Positions 15,787 to 24,115 of a stretch of DNA of 63,442 nucleotides are shown here, one piece after another. Within the stretch, counting starts at the first letter, position 1, and each line of letters opens with the position of its first letter. Source of the DNA: CAZXCK01 sp964639225 (GTDB lineage Bacteria; Chloroflexota; Anaerolineae; Aggregatilineales; Phototrophicaceae); assembly GCA_964639225.1 (NCBI GenBank), contig CAZXCK010000011.1:1-63442 (forward strand). Direction: 5' to 3'. A program made the position numbers and the translations under genes. The notes beneath the pieces were generated by a model. It saw only the letters and a program-made list of their open reading frames with translations. It searched no databases and had not been told where the DNA came from.

Positions 15787-16941
15787 GTGGCGAGTGTATC
15801 TTTTCAGAATGTTTACAAGCGCTTCGGCAATGTCACCGTTGTGACGGATCTCAACATTCATATTGAGGACAAAGAGTTCCTCGTCTTTGTCGGACCGTCT
15901 GGCTGTGGCAAATCCACCAGCCTTCGCATGTTAGCAGGTCTGGAGGAAATCAGCGAGGGGCAGATCCTGATCGGTGACCGGGTGGTAAACAACGTCGCCC
16001 CGAAGGATCGTGACGTCGCGATGGTGTTCCAGAGCTACGCGCTTTACCCCCACATGACCGTTTACGACAACATGGCCTTCGGCCTCAAGCTGCGCAAGAC
16101 TCCCAAGCACATCATCGACCAGCGTGTGCAGGAAGCAGCAGCCAGCCTGGGTATCGCCCAACTGCTGGACCGCCGTCCGCGCCAGCTTTCTGGTGGTCAG
16201 CGCCAGCGTGTCGCGGTAGGCCGCGCCATCGTGCGCGAACCGGCGGTCTTCCTCATGGACGAGCCGCTCTCCAACCTGGACGCCAAGCTGCGTGTTGAAG
16301 CTCGTGCCTTCATCAGTAAGCTGCACCAGCGCCTGGAAACCACGTTCATCTACGTGACCCATGACCAGGTGGAAGCCATGACGATGGGTACCCGCATCTG
16401 TGTGCTCAACGCCGGTGAACTCCAGCAGATCGACTCGCCTTACAACCTGTATCATAACCCACGCAACGTTTTTGTGGGCGGCTTTATCGGTAGCCCGTCG
16501 ATGAACTTCTTCGACGCGACTATCATGGATGATCCTGAGGGTGATGGCCTGATGGTCGATGCGGGTGTGTTCGCCCTGCACGTACCGCCCGACCGCGCCG
16601 AGCCTTACCGCTCGCACGTCGGCAAGAAGGTTATCTTTGGCATCCGTCCTGAGGACATTCACGACCGCGAGTTCCAGCCACCGGGCATCCTGCCGGCCAA
16701 CATTGAGGCCAATGTGGACGTCGTCGAGCAGATGGGTAACGAGATGATCCTCTACGTGGAGGACGCCGGCAAGAGCTACATCGCCCGCGTCGATCCGCGC
16801 ACGACCGCACATGTCGGGGGTCGTATTGGCTTGGTCGTCAACATGGACAACATGCACATCTTCGACGTGGACACCGAACTGTCGGTAGCCTACGATTATA
16901 AACTCGAAGAAATGAAGAAGCGCGAAGCCCAGATGGCGTAA
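15787..16941 (+). CDS. ABC transporter ATP-binding protein, MalK/UgpC/MsmX type (sugar import)
   Basis: 384 residues. Walker A FVGPSGCGKSTSLRMLAG, Q-loop AMVFQSYALYPHMTV, signature LSGGQRQRVAVGRAIVREPA, Walker B VFLMDEPLSNLDAKLR and H-loop TFIYVTHDQVEAMTMG are all intact. The C-terminal ~140 residues form the MalK-type regulatory/TOBE domain (FGIRPEDIHDRE). GTG start at 15787 has GGAGG at 15773-15777. It is monocistronic, with a strong promoter and a strong terminator. No permease is adjacent, and the sugar operon at 3.2-9.2 kb has no ATPase. It is a good candidate for a shared MsmX-like ATPase serving several importers. Confidence 0.92.
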   Translation: MASVSFQNVYKRFGNVTVVTDLNIHIEDKEFLVFVGPSGCGKSTSLRMLAGLEEISEGQILIGDRVVNNVAPKDRDVAMVFQSYALYPHMTVYDNMAFGLKLRKTPKHIIDQRVQEAAASLGIAQLLDRRPRQLSGGQRQRVAVGRAIVREPAVFLMDEPLSNLDAKLRVEARAFISKLHQRLETTFIYVTHDQVEAMTMGTRICVLNAGELQQIDSPYNLYHNPRNVFVGGFIGSPSMNFFDATIMDDPEGDGLMVDAGVFALHVPPDRAEPYRSHVGKKVIFGIRPEDIHDREFQPPGILPANIEANVDVVEQMGNEMILYVEDAGKSYIARVDPRTTAHVGGRIGLVVNMDNMHIFDVDTELSVAYDYKLEEMKKREAQMA

Positions 16942-16971
16942 GCCCGCTCATCAGTTTTTGCAGTTCAACAT

Positions 16972-17007
16972 AAAGGCCGCTGCTGAACATTCAGCAGCGG
17001 CCTTTTT
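16972..17007 (+). terminator. Rho-independent terminator of the ABC ATPase gene
   Basis: AAAGGCCGCTGCTGAA (16972-16987) is complementary to 16990-17005 with the centre forming the loop, followed by a T-run to 17007. Confidence 0.9.
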
Positions 17008-17040
17008 GGGATTAGACGCTATCTGCGCCCTGTGACGTTG

Positions 17041-17358
17041 TCAGCCCTGTGTTCCGCTGCGTTCCAGAACTCTGCGAAACTTATAGCCGTAAACGATCAT
17101 GCCACGACTGCCCTCGGTGGTCAGCTTGCGTGTGACCATCTCCACACGATCGCCAATCGCCAGCGGACCATCGACATCGGTTATCTGCGCCGTCAGCATC
17201 GGCCCTTCGTCCAGCCTGACCAGCGCCAGCACATAAGGTGCCTGCCCTTCGAACGCTTCCGGCGGGTCCTGAACAACGGTAAAGCTGTAAACCTCACCCC
17301 GCCCAGAAAATGCGAAACGTTCCCGCTGTTGATCTGCTGCCTGATTGATTGCGCTCAT
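17041..17358 (-). CDS. DUF35-type OB-fold protein of the mevalonate operon (zinc ribbon missing)
   Basis: 105 residues matching the OB-fold half of archaeal-type DUF35 proteins: SGRGEVYSFTVVQDPPEAF, then an APYVLALVRLDEGPMLTAQI strand pair and GDRVEMV. In archaea DUF35 holds acetoacetyl-CoA thiolase and HMG-CoA synthase together in one channelling complex. The usual N-terminal zinc ribbon with four cysteines is absent. A short gene 16 bp upstream looks like that half. It is the last gene of the HMG-CoA operon, and its position matches the archaeal gene order. Confidence 0.75.
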   Translation of the reverse strand: MSAINQAADQQRERFAFSGRGEVYSFTVVQDPPEAFEGQAPYVLALVRLDEGPMLTAQITDVDGPLAIGDRVEMVTRKLTTEGSRGMIVYGYKFRRVLERSGTQG

Positions 17359-17374
17359 CTCTGCCCCTGGGCCG

Positions 17375-17563
17375 TCAGGCGACCTGGGCGGTAACAGCCG
17401 GCTTCAACTGCTCGCGCGCATCGGCGACAACAGTGTGCGTCGCCTCGGACTTTTCTTCAGCAACCACCGGGCGCGGCTGCAAACTCACATCGCCGGTATC
17501 GTAGCGCACACCTTCCAAACGATACCGCTGTGCATTCATACGCCAATGTCTGGAAATCTGCAT
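17375..17563 (-). CDS. Small protein resembling the DUF35 N-terminal zinc-ribbon half, cysteines lost
   Basis: 62 residues from ATG at 17563, with GGAG 9 nt upstream; an upstream GTG at 17578 lies in the ribosome site. The stretch RHWRMNAQRYRLEGVRYDTG lines up with the start of archaeal DUF35 proteins (RHIPQRY-L-G-KC--CG pattern as I recall it). The expected metal cysteines are Tyr, Thr and Val here, so no metal site remains. The C-terminal 30 residues are low in complexity (EEKSEATHTVVADAREQL). Together with the next gene it seems to be one DUF35 protein split in two. Confidence 0.55.
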   Translation of the reverse strand: MQISRHWRMNAQRYRLEGVRYDTGDVSLQPRPVVAEEKSEATHTVVADAREQLKPAVTAQVA

Positions 17564-17675
17564 GATTCTGTACTCCACTAACTCTGCTTGTTTGCGATTT
17601 CACAACTGCCATTATAGGCAGCAAACGCTCTCAAAAGCTCTCGCAAGAGCTATCAAAGCCTCTCAACAAACGCGC

Positions 17676-18833
17676 TCAGACGGTCAGCACATGGGTCACA
17701 GCGGTTGTTGAGAGTCCACCTAAGCTCTGAATGAGCGCCGTGCGCGCGTTTTTCACCTGGTTTTCATTCGCCTGGCCGCGCAGTTGCAGCACCGCTTCGA
17801 CCGCCTGGTAGACGCCCGCCGCGCCCGCCGGATTGCCCCGGCTCTTCATGCCACCAAACGTGCAGATCGGCAGCCGCCCCTGCAAACCGATTGACGACTC
17901 GACTTCACGGGCCAGCGTCCAGCCTTGCCCACGTTCGGCGAAACCGGCGGCTTCCAGCGCCAGCGCCGTCAGGATGGTAAAGGCGTCGTGCGGTTCGAAC
18001 AGGTCCACATCCGCCGCCGAGATACCGGCCTGCCGGAAGGCTTTCTGCGCTGACTCTGCAGCTGCCTTCAGGTAAAGCAGATCGGCGCGATCCTGCAGGG
18101 CAAAGGTGTCAGTAGCTGCCGCACTGCCAGCAATGCGCACCGGCTTTACGGCCATGTCAGCGGCACGCTCAGCGCGAGTGAGTACCAGCGCCGCCGCGCC
18201 GTCACCGTCCGGCGCACTGTCGAAAAGGTTGACCGGCTCGGCGACCATCGGCGCTTTGGCGAACGCGCCGGGCCGGATAGCGTTACGGAACATGGCATAT
18301 CGGTTGAGCCTGCCATTGGCATGGGCATTGATGCTGAAGCCTTCAAACGCGCTCACATCGACGCCGTACTCGTGCATATAGCGCCGCATCAGCAGACCGG
18401 CCAGCGCCGGCAGCGTCGCACCATGAACGGCCTCGTAGTCCGCATCCAGGCTGACGCCACGCGCTTCCACACGGGCCGCGCCGACGGTATCGGCGGACTT
18501 CTCCACGCCGACCACCAGCGCCGTCTCCACCGCGCCGGACGCCACAGCCAGATAAGCGGTGCGCAGCGCCGCGCCGCCGGATGCGTCACCGGCGTCAATG
18601 GCGAAGGCTTCCACGCCGGTCAGCCCGGCGTAGTCGGCCATCAGCGCGCCCAGATGCGACTGGCTGCTGAAGGTCGCGCCGTAGCTGTTACCCAGGTAGA
18701 GCGCGTCCACTTTGGAGATGCCCGCATCGTCCAGAGCCGCGCGGATGGCCTCGGCGGCCAGCTCGCGCAGACTTTTGTCCCAGTGTTCGGCGACCGGTGT
18801 CATGCCAGCGCCGATGATTGCGACCTCTTGCAT
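17676..18833 (-). CDS. Thiolase-family protein (archaeal acetyl-CoA C-acetyltransferase type) lacking the catalytic Cys and His
   Basis: 385 residues along the full thiolase fold, starting QEVAIIGAGMTPVAEHWDKS. The nucleophile motif, EAACASG in archaeal thiolases, reads DAGDASGGAALRTAYLAV here, with Asp in place of Cys. The GHP motif near the C-terminus reads FGGMKSRGNPAGAAGVYQ, with Asn in place of His. The third catalytic-site element PHDAFT is kept. Thiolytic or condensing activity is therefore doubtful. It sits between HMG-CoA synthase and DUF35 genes as in archaea, so it may persist as a structural partner. Start ATG 18833 has AAGGA overlapping the synthase stop. Reading-frame integrity and normal codon use argue against a pseudogene. 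Confidence 0.8.
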   Translation of the reverse strand: MQEVAIIGAGMTPVAEHWDKSLRELAAEAIRAALDDAGISKVDALYLGNSYGATFSSQSHLGALMADYAGLTGVEAFAIDAGDASGGAALRTAYLAVASGAVETALVVGVEKSADTVGAARVEARGVSLDADYEAVHGATLPALAGLLMRRYMHEYGVDVSAFEGFSINAHANGRLNRYAMFRNAIRPGAFAKAPMVAEPVNLFDSAPDGDGAAALVLTRAERAADMAVKPVRIAGSAAATDTFALQDRADLLYLKAAAESAQKAFRQAGISAADVDLFEPHDAFTILTALALEAAGFAERGQGWTLAREVESSIGLQGRLPICTFGGMKSRGNPAGAAGVYQAVEAVLQLRGQANENQVKNARTALIQSLGGLSTTAVTHVLTV

Positions 18834-18838
18834 TGTCC

Positions 18839-19924
18839 TTATTCCTTCAACTTGTCACGGAAGCGGCAGTAAGTGGCGTAGTCGATCTCGGTACGCCGGT
18901 TGATGTAGTCGCGGGTGGTGGGCGCCAGCTTCTGCGCGGCGTTGACGCGCTCCGTCACCAGAATGTCGAACGCATCGGAGCCAGCGCCGCTGCCATAGCT
19001 CACCATCAGAATACGATCGCCCGGTTGCGCCACGTCGAGAATAGCCGTCAGGCCGATCATGCACGAGCCGGAGTACACGTTGCCGATCTCGTTGGCCAGC
19101 AGACCGGTCTGAACCTGCTCGTCGCTGAAACCCAGCATCTTACCAGCGCGCTGCGGAAACTTGACGTTGGGTTGGTGGAAAACCGCGTGGGTGTAATCAG
19201 CGGCGGTGGTGCCCATCATCTCCATGAGCTGCTGCGCCGCCGACATCACATGGTTAAAGTAGGCCGGCTCACCGGTGAAGCGGTCGCCATGACTGGGATA
19301 CGTCTGGCCGGAACGCCGCCAGAAGTCCGGCGTGTCGGTCACATAGCTGAAACTGCCCTGGTAGACCGCTACCGACTCCTCTGCCGGGCCGAGGATAAAT
19401 GCCGCGCCACCCGACGCCGCCGTGTATTCCAGCGCGTCGCCAGGCCGGCCCTGGGCCGTATCCATGCCGATACTCAGCGTGTAGGTATTCATGCCACTGC
19501 CGATCATACCGATCGACGCCTGGACGGCCTCTGTGCCAGCCTTACAGGCAAATTCCCAGTCCGCTGCCTGAATACTGGCACTGGTGCCGATGCTCTCGGC
19601 GACGATGGTGCTGGTCGGTTTGACGGCGTAAGGATGGCTTTCGCTGCCCACCCATACCGCGCGAATCTGGCGCGGGTCGATACGCGCACGGGCCAGCGCG
19701 TTGCGCGCCGCCTCAATCGACATGGTGGTGACATCCTCATCAATACCGGCGACCGCCTTCTCAATGATGGGGCTGCCGCCCAGGCCACCGGTCCACACCC
19801 GCGCCACCTCGCGGCCCGGCAGCCGATAACGCGGCACATAAGCGCCGTAGCCCACAATGCCGACCTGGCGATCTGGTCGCATCAGGCCCGGCGTCGATGG
19901 ATCCAATCCGTTTCTGTACTGCAT
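18839..19924 (-). CDS. Hydroxymethylglutaryl-CoA synthase (archaeal/bacterial mevalonate type)
   Basis: 361 residues. It makes HMG-CoA from acetoacetyl-CoA and acetyl-CoA, the second step of the mevalonate pathway. The catalytic glutamate lies in AGIDEDVTTMSIEAARNAL, the nucleophilic cysteine in EFACKAGTEAVQASIGMIG and the histidine in AVFHQPNVKFPQRAGKML. The late YGSGAGSDAFDI loop is also typical. All catalytic residues are present, unlike in the neighbouring thiolase. AGGAG lies about 10 nt before ATG 19924. It follows the reductase gene by 62 bp and precedes the thiolase gene by 5 bp. Confidence 0.92.
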   Translation of the reverse strand: MQYRNGLDPSTPGLMRPDRQVGIVGYGAYVPRYRLPGREVARVWTGGLGGSPIIEKAVAGIDEDVTTMSIEAARNALARARIDPRQIRAVWVGSESHPYAVKPTSTIVAESIGTSASIQAADWEFACKAGTEAVQASIGMIGSGMNTYTLSIGMDTAQGRPGDALEYTAASGGAAFILGPAEESVAVYQGSFSYVTDTPDFWRRSGQTYPSHGDRFTGEPAYFNHVMSAAQQLMEMMGTTAADYTHAVFHQPNVKFPQRAGKMLGFSDEQVQTGLLANEIGNVYSGSCMIGLTAILDVAQPGDRILMVSYGSGAGSDAFDILVTERVNAAQKLAPTTRDYINRRTEIDYATYCRFRDKLKE

Positions 19925-19986
19925 CAGTGCTGCTCCTCATCACAATGCCATAGCGATAACATGGCTAAGTTCACAGACTTTCGGGT

Positions 19987-21273
19987 TTATTCGTGGCGCA
20001 GTTCCTCGACAATGGCCCGCGCCTGCTCCAACCGGATACTGCCGCTGTCGATCAGGCGCTGGACAACCTGCGCCACCTGCTCCGGCGGCGCTCCGGCGGC
20101 TGTCGCCAGTTGACGGGCGTGCATGCGCATGTGACCGCGCTGGATGCCTTCGGTGGCCAGGGCGCGCATGGCGGCGAAGTTCTGCGCCAGCCCCACCGCC
20201 GCCATTACCTGGGCCAGTTCCTGCGCGGATTTCACATCGAGGATTCTCAGGGCAAGCTGCGCCATCGGATGTACGCGCGTCGCGCCGCCGACGATTCCAA
20301 CCGCCAGCGGCACCTCAATCGAGCCACACAATGCGCCGTCATCGTCCTGCCACCAGCGCGTGAGGCTGGTATAGCGACCATTACGGGCAGCGAACGCATG
20401 CGCCCCCGCTTCGACGGCGCGCCAGTCGTTGCCGGTCGCCAGCACCACGGCGTCGATGCCGTTCATAATGCCTTTGTTGTGGGTGGTGGCGCGATAGGGA
20501 TCGACCTCAGCAAAGACACCCGCCTCGACGACCGCCTGCGCCACTTCGACGCCGGTCAGGTCACCGCGCGCCAGCGCATCCACCGGGATGCGCCCCTCGG
20601 CCCGCGCCAACCGCCGGTCGCTGAGGTTGCTCAGTATACGCAGGTTGACGCGGCCACCGGTCAGTACCTCGACCTGCGGCGCGATATGCTCGACGGCGGT
20701 GTTGATGGCGTTGGCGCCCATCGCGTCACGGGTATCATAGAGCAGATGCAGCACCAGCATCGGGCCGCTGGCGGTGTCCTCGAAGATACGAATTTCGATG
20801 TCGCGCGCGCCACCACCGCGCCGCACAATACTGCCGCCGATCTCGTCGGCCTGGCGCAGCAGCGAGTCACGCTCGCGGCGGATGTTGTCCAGCGCGGCGG
20901 TCATATCGGGCACGTCCAGTACCTGAATCTGGCCGATCATCAGCGGCTCGTCACTGGACGCGACAAAGCCACCGCCCTCACGAAACAGTTTCGCCGCGTT
21001 GCTGACCGCCGCCACCACCGACGGTTCCTCGATCACCATTGGAATCAGATAATCGCGCCCGTTGATGGCAAAATTGGTGCCAACGGCGAACGGCAGCGCA
21101 TAGGTGCCGACAACATTCTCGATCATGTTATCGGCCTCGGCCAGCGTCAGGCCGCCAGCCTCCGGCAGCAGCGCGCCAGCTTGCAGGCCCAGCCACACGC
21201 GGATAGCTGCCTGTCGCTCCGCTGTGGACTTTTTATAGAATTGTGCAAGTCGGGATGATCTGTGTGCGTTCAT
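19987..21273 (-). CDS. mvaA: Hydroxymethylglutaryl-CoA reductase, class II type
   Basis: 428 residues from the preferred ATG at 21273; an in-frame ATG at 21333 would add 20 residues without family similarity. Class II motifs are visible: ENVVGTYALPFAVGTNF near the N-terminus, EEPSVVAAVSNAAKL with the catalytic Glu, DTRDAMGANAINTAVE (cofactor/substrate region), TTHNKGIMNGIDAVVLATGN with the catalytic Lys, and GHMRMHARQLA with the catalytic His. It makes mevalonate for isoprenoid synthesis and so feeds the carotenoid genes on the opposite strand. It leads the five-gene HMG-CoA operon. Cofactor preference (NADH or NADPH) cannot be read. Confidence 0.93.
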   Translation of the reverse strand: MNAHRSSRLAQFYKKSTAERQAAIRVWLGLQAGALLPEAGGLTLAEADNMIENVVGTYALPFAVGTNFAINGRDYLIPMVIEEPSVVAAVSNAAKLFREGGGFVASSDEPLMIGQIQVLDVPDMTAALDNIRRERDSLLRQADEIGGSIVRRGGGARDIEIRIFEDTASGPMLVLHLLYDTRDAMGANAINTAVEHIAPQVEVLTGGRVNLRILSNLSDRRLARAEGRIPVDALARGDLTGVEVAQAVVEAGVFAEVDPYRATTHNKGIMNGIDAVVLATGNDWRAVEAGAHAFAARNGRYTSLTRWWQDDDGALCGSIEVPLAVGIVGGATRVHPMAQLALRILDVKSAQELAQVMAAVGLAQNFAAMRALATEGIQRGHMRMHARQLATAAGAPPEQVAQVVQRLIDSGSIRLEQARAIVEELRHE

Positions 21274-21402
21274 GCCTGACAATCTATCATTGAGGAGCTT
21301 GCAAAAGCTATCAAGTCGTGAAAACAAGCACAAAGTTTCATGCGCCGCTCATCCAGCCGCCGCGAGTTGAACAAGCGTTAGCGCAGCGTTTAACATCCTC
21401 TC

Positions 21403-22311
21403 ATGGACACTGGCTACACTGACTGGGTCACAATACGGAACAATACGATGATGCTGGAACAATACGTCAGAGCATTCGAAGGCGAGGAACACCGCGCCTT
21501 TACATTAAATGGCGGCAGCGCGGCGGCGCTTCTGATTCACGGCTTCCCCGGCACACCGGCAGAGATGCGTCCAGTCGCCGAAGTGCTGCACGCGGCAGGC
21601 TGGACGGCGCGCGGTATGCTGCTGCCGGGCTTCGGCGCAGATATCACCACGCTGGCCGAGCGCACCCATACCGAGTGGCGGGACGCCGTCCGCGCTGAAT
21701 ATGACAGGCTGCGCCGCGAATACGACACGGTGATGGTCGCCGGCAACTCGATGGGCGGCGCGCTGGCGATAGAACTGGCCGCGACCGCCCCCACGCCGCC
21801 CGATTACCTGACGCTGTTCGCGCCCTTCTGGAAGATCGACCGGCTGCTGTGGCGCATGCTGCCTGCTATCGCGCTTCTGTTTCCACAGCCGCGCGTTTTC
21901 CGTTATCTCAAGCTGGACTTTGAGCAGCAGGATGTGCGCGACGGCATCCATAACTTTATGCCGGATGTCGATCTGGACGACCCGGCGGTGCGCCAGGCGA
22001 TCCTCGATTACCGGGTACCCGTTGCCATGTTCCGGCAGATTCAACGGGCCGGTCACGCCGCCTACCGGCAAGCGCCACGCCTGGATATGCCAGTGCTGGC
22101 CTTCCAGGGGATGCAGGACGAACTGGTTCGCTCCGACATCACGCGCCGGCTGCTGAGTCGTGTTCAGGGCACAGTCGATCTGCACCAGGTCGATGGCGAA
22201 CACAATCTGCTGCAAACCGACCAGCCCGCCTGGGCGACCATCCGTACTGAGCTGGCAGCCTTCGCCAGCATGACGAACACCGCTTATTCTGTGATGGGCA
22301 CACTGGATTAA
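21403..22311 (+). CDS. Alpha/beta-hydrolase, carboxylesterase (Est30-like)
   Basis: About 302 residues. The oxyanion region is LLIHGFPGTPAEMRP and the nucleophile elbow is AGNSMGGALAIELA; the acid lies near GMQDELVRSD and the His in DGEHNLLQTD. The layout and length match monoacylglycerol-lipase/Est30 carboxylesterases. ATG 21403 is used, but an ATG at 21448 is also possible. It starts the rightward run that continues with carotenoid-type genes 3 bp later, so its substrate may be an acylated lipid or carotenoid ester; that is a guess. Confidence 0.8.
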   Translation: MDTGYTDWVTIRNNTMMLEQYVRAFEGEEHRAFTLNGGSAAALLIHGFPGTPAEMRPVAEVLHAAGWTARGMLLPGFGADITTLAERTHTEWRDAVRAEYDRLRREYDTVMVAGNSMGGALAIELAATAPTPPDYLTLFAPFWKIDRLLWRMLPAIALLFPQPRVFRYLKLDFEQQDVRDGIHNFMPDVDLDDPAVRQAILDYRVPVAMFRQIQRAGHAAYRQAPRLDMPVLAFQGMQDELVRSDITRRLLSRVQGTVDLHQVDGEHNLLQTDQPAWATIRTELAAFASMTNTAYSVMGTLD

Positions 22312-22314
22312 ACG

Positions 22315-23301
22315 ATGCAGCGTTATCTATACGAAACACTCCACCCCGAAATTTATCATGGTTATCGCAAGCAGCCACCCTATTTTGAGGGCTGGTATTA
22401 CAAGCTCATCAGCGCCAACGAGCAGGCACGCTACGCCGTCATTCCGGGTGTCTTTAAGGGACTCGACCGGCGTGACGACCACGCCTTTGTGCAGGTGCTT
22501 AATGGCATGACGGGCGAAGCGACCTACCACCAGTACCCGTTCGACGCCTTCTGGGCGTCCGAAGAGCAGTTCGATATCCGCGTCGGTCCTAATCGCTTCC
22601 AGCAGGACAGCATCACGCTCGACATCGACAGTGAAGGGCTGCGCATGGCGGGGTCGCTGATGTTCAAAGATGGCGCTGGCTGGCCCGTCTCGCTGAACGC
22701 GCCCGGTGTCATGGGCTGGTATGCCTGGGTTCCATTTATGGAGTGCTATCACGGTATTCTGAGTTTCGATCATCTGATCGACGGCGCGCTGGACATCGAC
22801 GGCCAGCCGGTCGATTTCAGCGGTGGACGCGGCTACATGGAAAAAGACTGGGGACAGGCGTTTCCGTCGGGTTATGTGTGGCAGCAGACCAACCACTTCG
22901 ACACCCCAGGCACCTGCCTGACGGCTTCCATCGCCATGATTCCCTGGCTGGGGCAGACCTTTCGCGGCTTCCTGGTGGGCTTCTACCATCACCGCAAACT
23001 CTACCGCCTGACGACCTACACCGGCGCGGTCGTCGAACGGCTGGACATCACCGACGACCACGTTTTCTGGACGGTGCGCGACCGCCAGTATCGGCTGGAG
23101 ATGACATCGGAGCGCGTCGCTGGCGGCCTGCTCAAAGCGCCCATCCGCACCGAGATGCACAAGCGCGTCGACGAGACGCTGCGAGCCACCGTCGATGTGC
23201 GCTTCTCCACACTGGACGGACGCACCATCTTCGCCGGGCGCGGTCGCAACGCCGGGCTGGAAGTTCACGGCGACCTGGACGCCCTGTTGAACACACGTTA
23301 A
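22315..23301 (+). CDS. Tocopherol cyclase-like / CrtC-superfamily protein
   Basis: 328 residues with family signatures: QPPYFEGWYYKLISANEQ near the N-terminus, LNGMTGEATYHQYP, GGRGYMEKDWGQAFPSGYVW in the centre and the Trp/His-rich FLVGFYHH. Tocopherol cyclase homologues and the carotenoid 1,2-hydratase CrtC share this double-lipocalin-like fold. With CruF, a CrtI-like desaturase and a glycosyltransferase downstream, action on an isoprenoid or carotenoid end group is likely, but the reaction is not determined. Confidence 0.7.
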   Translation: MQRYLYETLHPEIYHGYRKQPPYFEGWYYKLISANEQARYAVIPGVFKGLDRRDDHAFVQVLNGMTGEATYHQYPFDAFWASEEQFDIRVGPNRFQQDSITLDIDSEGLRMAGSLMFKDGAGWPVSLNAPGVMGWYAWVPFMECYHGILSFDHLIDGALDIDGQPVDFSGGRGYMEKDWGQAFPSGYVWQQTNHFDTPGTCLTASIAMIPWLGQTFRGFLVGFYHHRKLYRLTTYTGAVVERLDITDDHVFWTVRDRQYRLEMTSERVAGGLLKAPIRTEMHKRVDETLRATVDVRFSTLDGRTIFAGRGRNAGLEVHGDLDALLNTR

Positions 23302-23314
23302 CGAGAAATCTGCT

Positions 23315-24115
23315 ATGAGCCTGACCAACACGCTTTCAGATATTCGCAGCCAACCAGAGCAGCGCCTGCAATACGGCCTCATCGCCGCCTGGACGCTGGC
23401 GATGATCTCGCTGCCGATCTTCAAATGGGTGTTCGGCACGGACATCATCCCCGGCGCGGTGACGTTCGCCCTGCTGGTCCAGTTCGCGGCGGTGACGGTC
23501 ATCATGGTGACCGCTACCGGCTGGCGACAGACTTTAATCGCGCTGGCGCTGGTAGCCGTCGCCACCTGGGCGGTTGAGTTCATCGGTTCGTCCACCGGCT
23601 TTCCTTTCGGCAGCTACGACTACACCGACGCCCTGCAGCCGCAGCTTGGTCATGTGCCGCTGCTGATTCCGCTGGCCTGGTTTATGATGATGCCGCCTGC
23701 CTGGGCCGTCGCCCAGCAGATTGCCGGACGTCTGAACGGACGCGCCCGCATCGCCGCTTATGTCGGCCTGAGCGCCGTCGCCATCACCGCCTGGGACTTG
23801 TTCCTCGACCCGCAGATGGTCGAGTGGGGCTTCTGGGAGTGGGAGCAGACGGCGGGCGGTTACTTCGGTATCCCCTGGAGCAATTATGCGGGCTGGCTGC
23901 TGACCGGCGTCGTCGTCACGCTGCTGGTGCGCCCCTACCGTTATAAGCTGCCGACTGTGCCGCTGCTGACCGTCTACGGCGTGGTATGGTTCCTGCAATC
24001 GGTGGGGCTGGCCGTGTTCTGGGGCCAGCCCGGCCCGGCGCTGATCGGCTCGCTGGCGATGGGCGCGCTGCTGCTGTGGGCGATCACCAGCTATCGCCGG
24101 GAGCGTGCCGCATGA
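23315..24115 (+). CDS. cruF: CruF-type carotenoid biosynthesis membrane protein (1',2'-hydratase family)
   Basis: 266 residues, about seven to eight membrane segments. It shows the CruF/DUF422 marks: WAVEFIGSSTGFPFGSYDYT, PLAWFMMMPPAWAV, ITAWDLFLDPQMVEWGFWEW and GIPWSNYAGWLL. CruF and its archaeal relatives hydrate the psi end of carotenoids such as gamma-carotene or bisanhydrobacterioruberin. The hydroxyl formed is then a site for glycosylation, which fits the glycosyltransferase two genes downstream. Its stop overlaps the ATG of the PlsY-like gene (ATGA). Confidence 0.87.
   Translation: MSLTNTLSDIRSQPEQRLQYGLIAAWTLAMISLPIFKWVFGTDIIPGAVTFALLVQFAAVTVIMVTATGWRQTLIALALVAVATWAVEFIGSSTGFPFGSYDYTDALQPQLGHVPLLIPLAWFMMMPPAWAVAQQIAGRLNGRARIAAYVGLSAVAITAWDLFLDPQMVEWGFWEWEQTAGGYFGIPWSNYAGWLLTGVVVTLLVRPYRYKLPTVPLLTVYGVVWFLQSVGLAVFWGQPGPALIGSLAMGALLLWAITSYRRERAA

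Noticed and set aside
17676..18833. Thiolase as a decaying pseudogene
   Set aside because: The frame is full length with a ribosome site and normal codon use, and the third active-site motif (HDAF) is kept, so a functional but altered protein is more likely.
18818..21258. Two plus-strand frames of over 420 codons opposite the HMG-CoA genes
   Set aside because: The minus strand encodes synthase and reductase with their catalytic motifs; the plus frames are Arg/His/Gln-rich and featureless.
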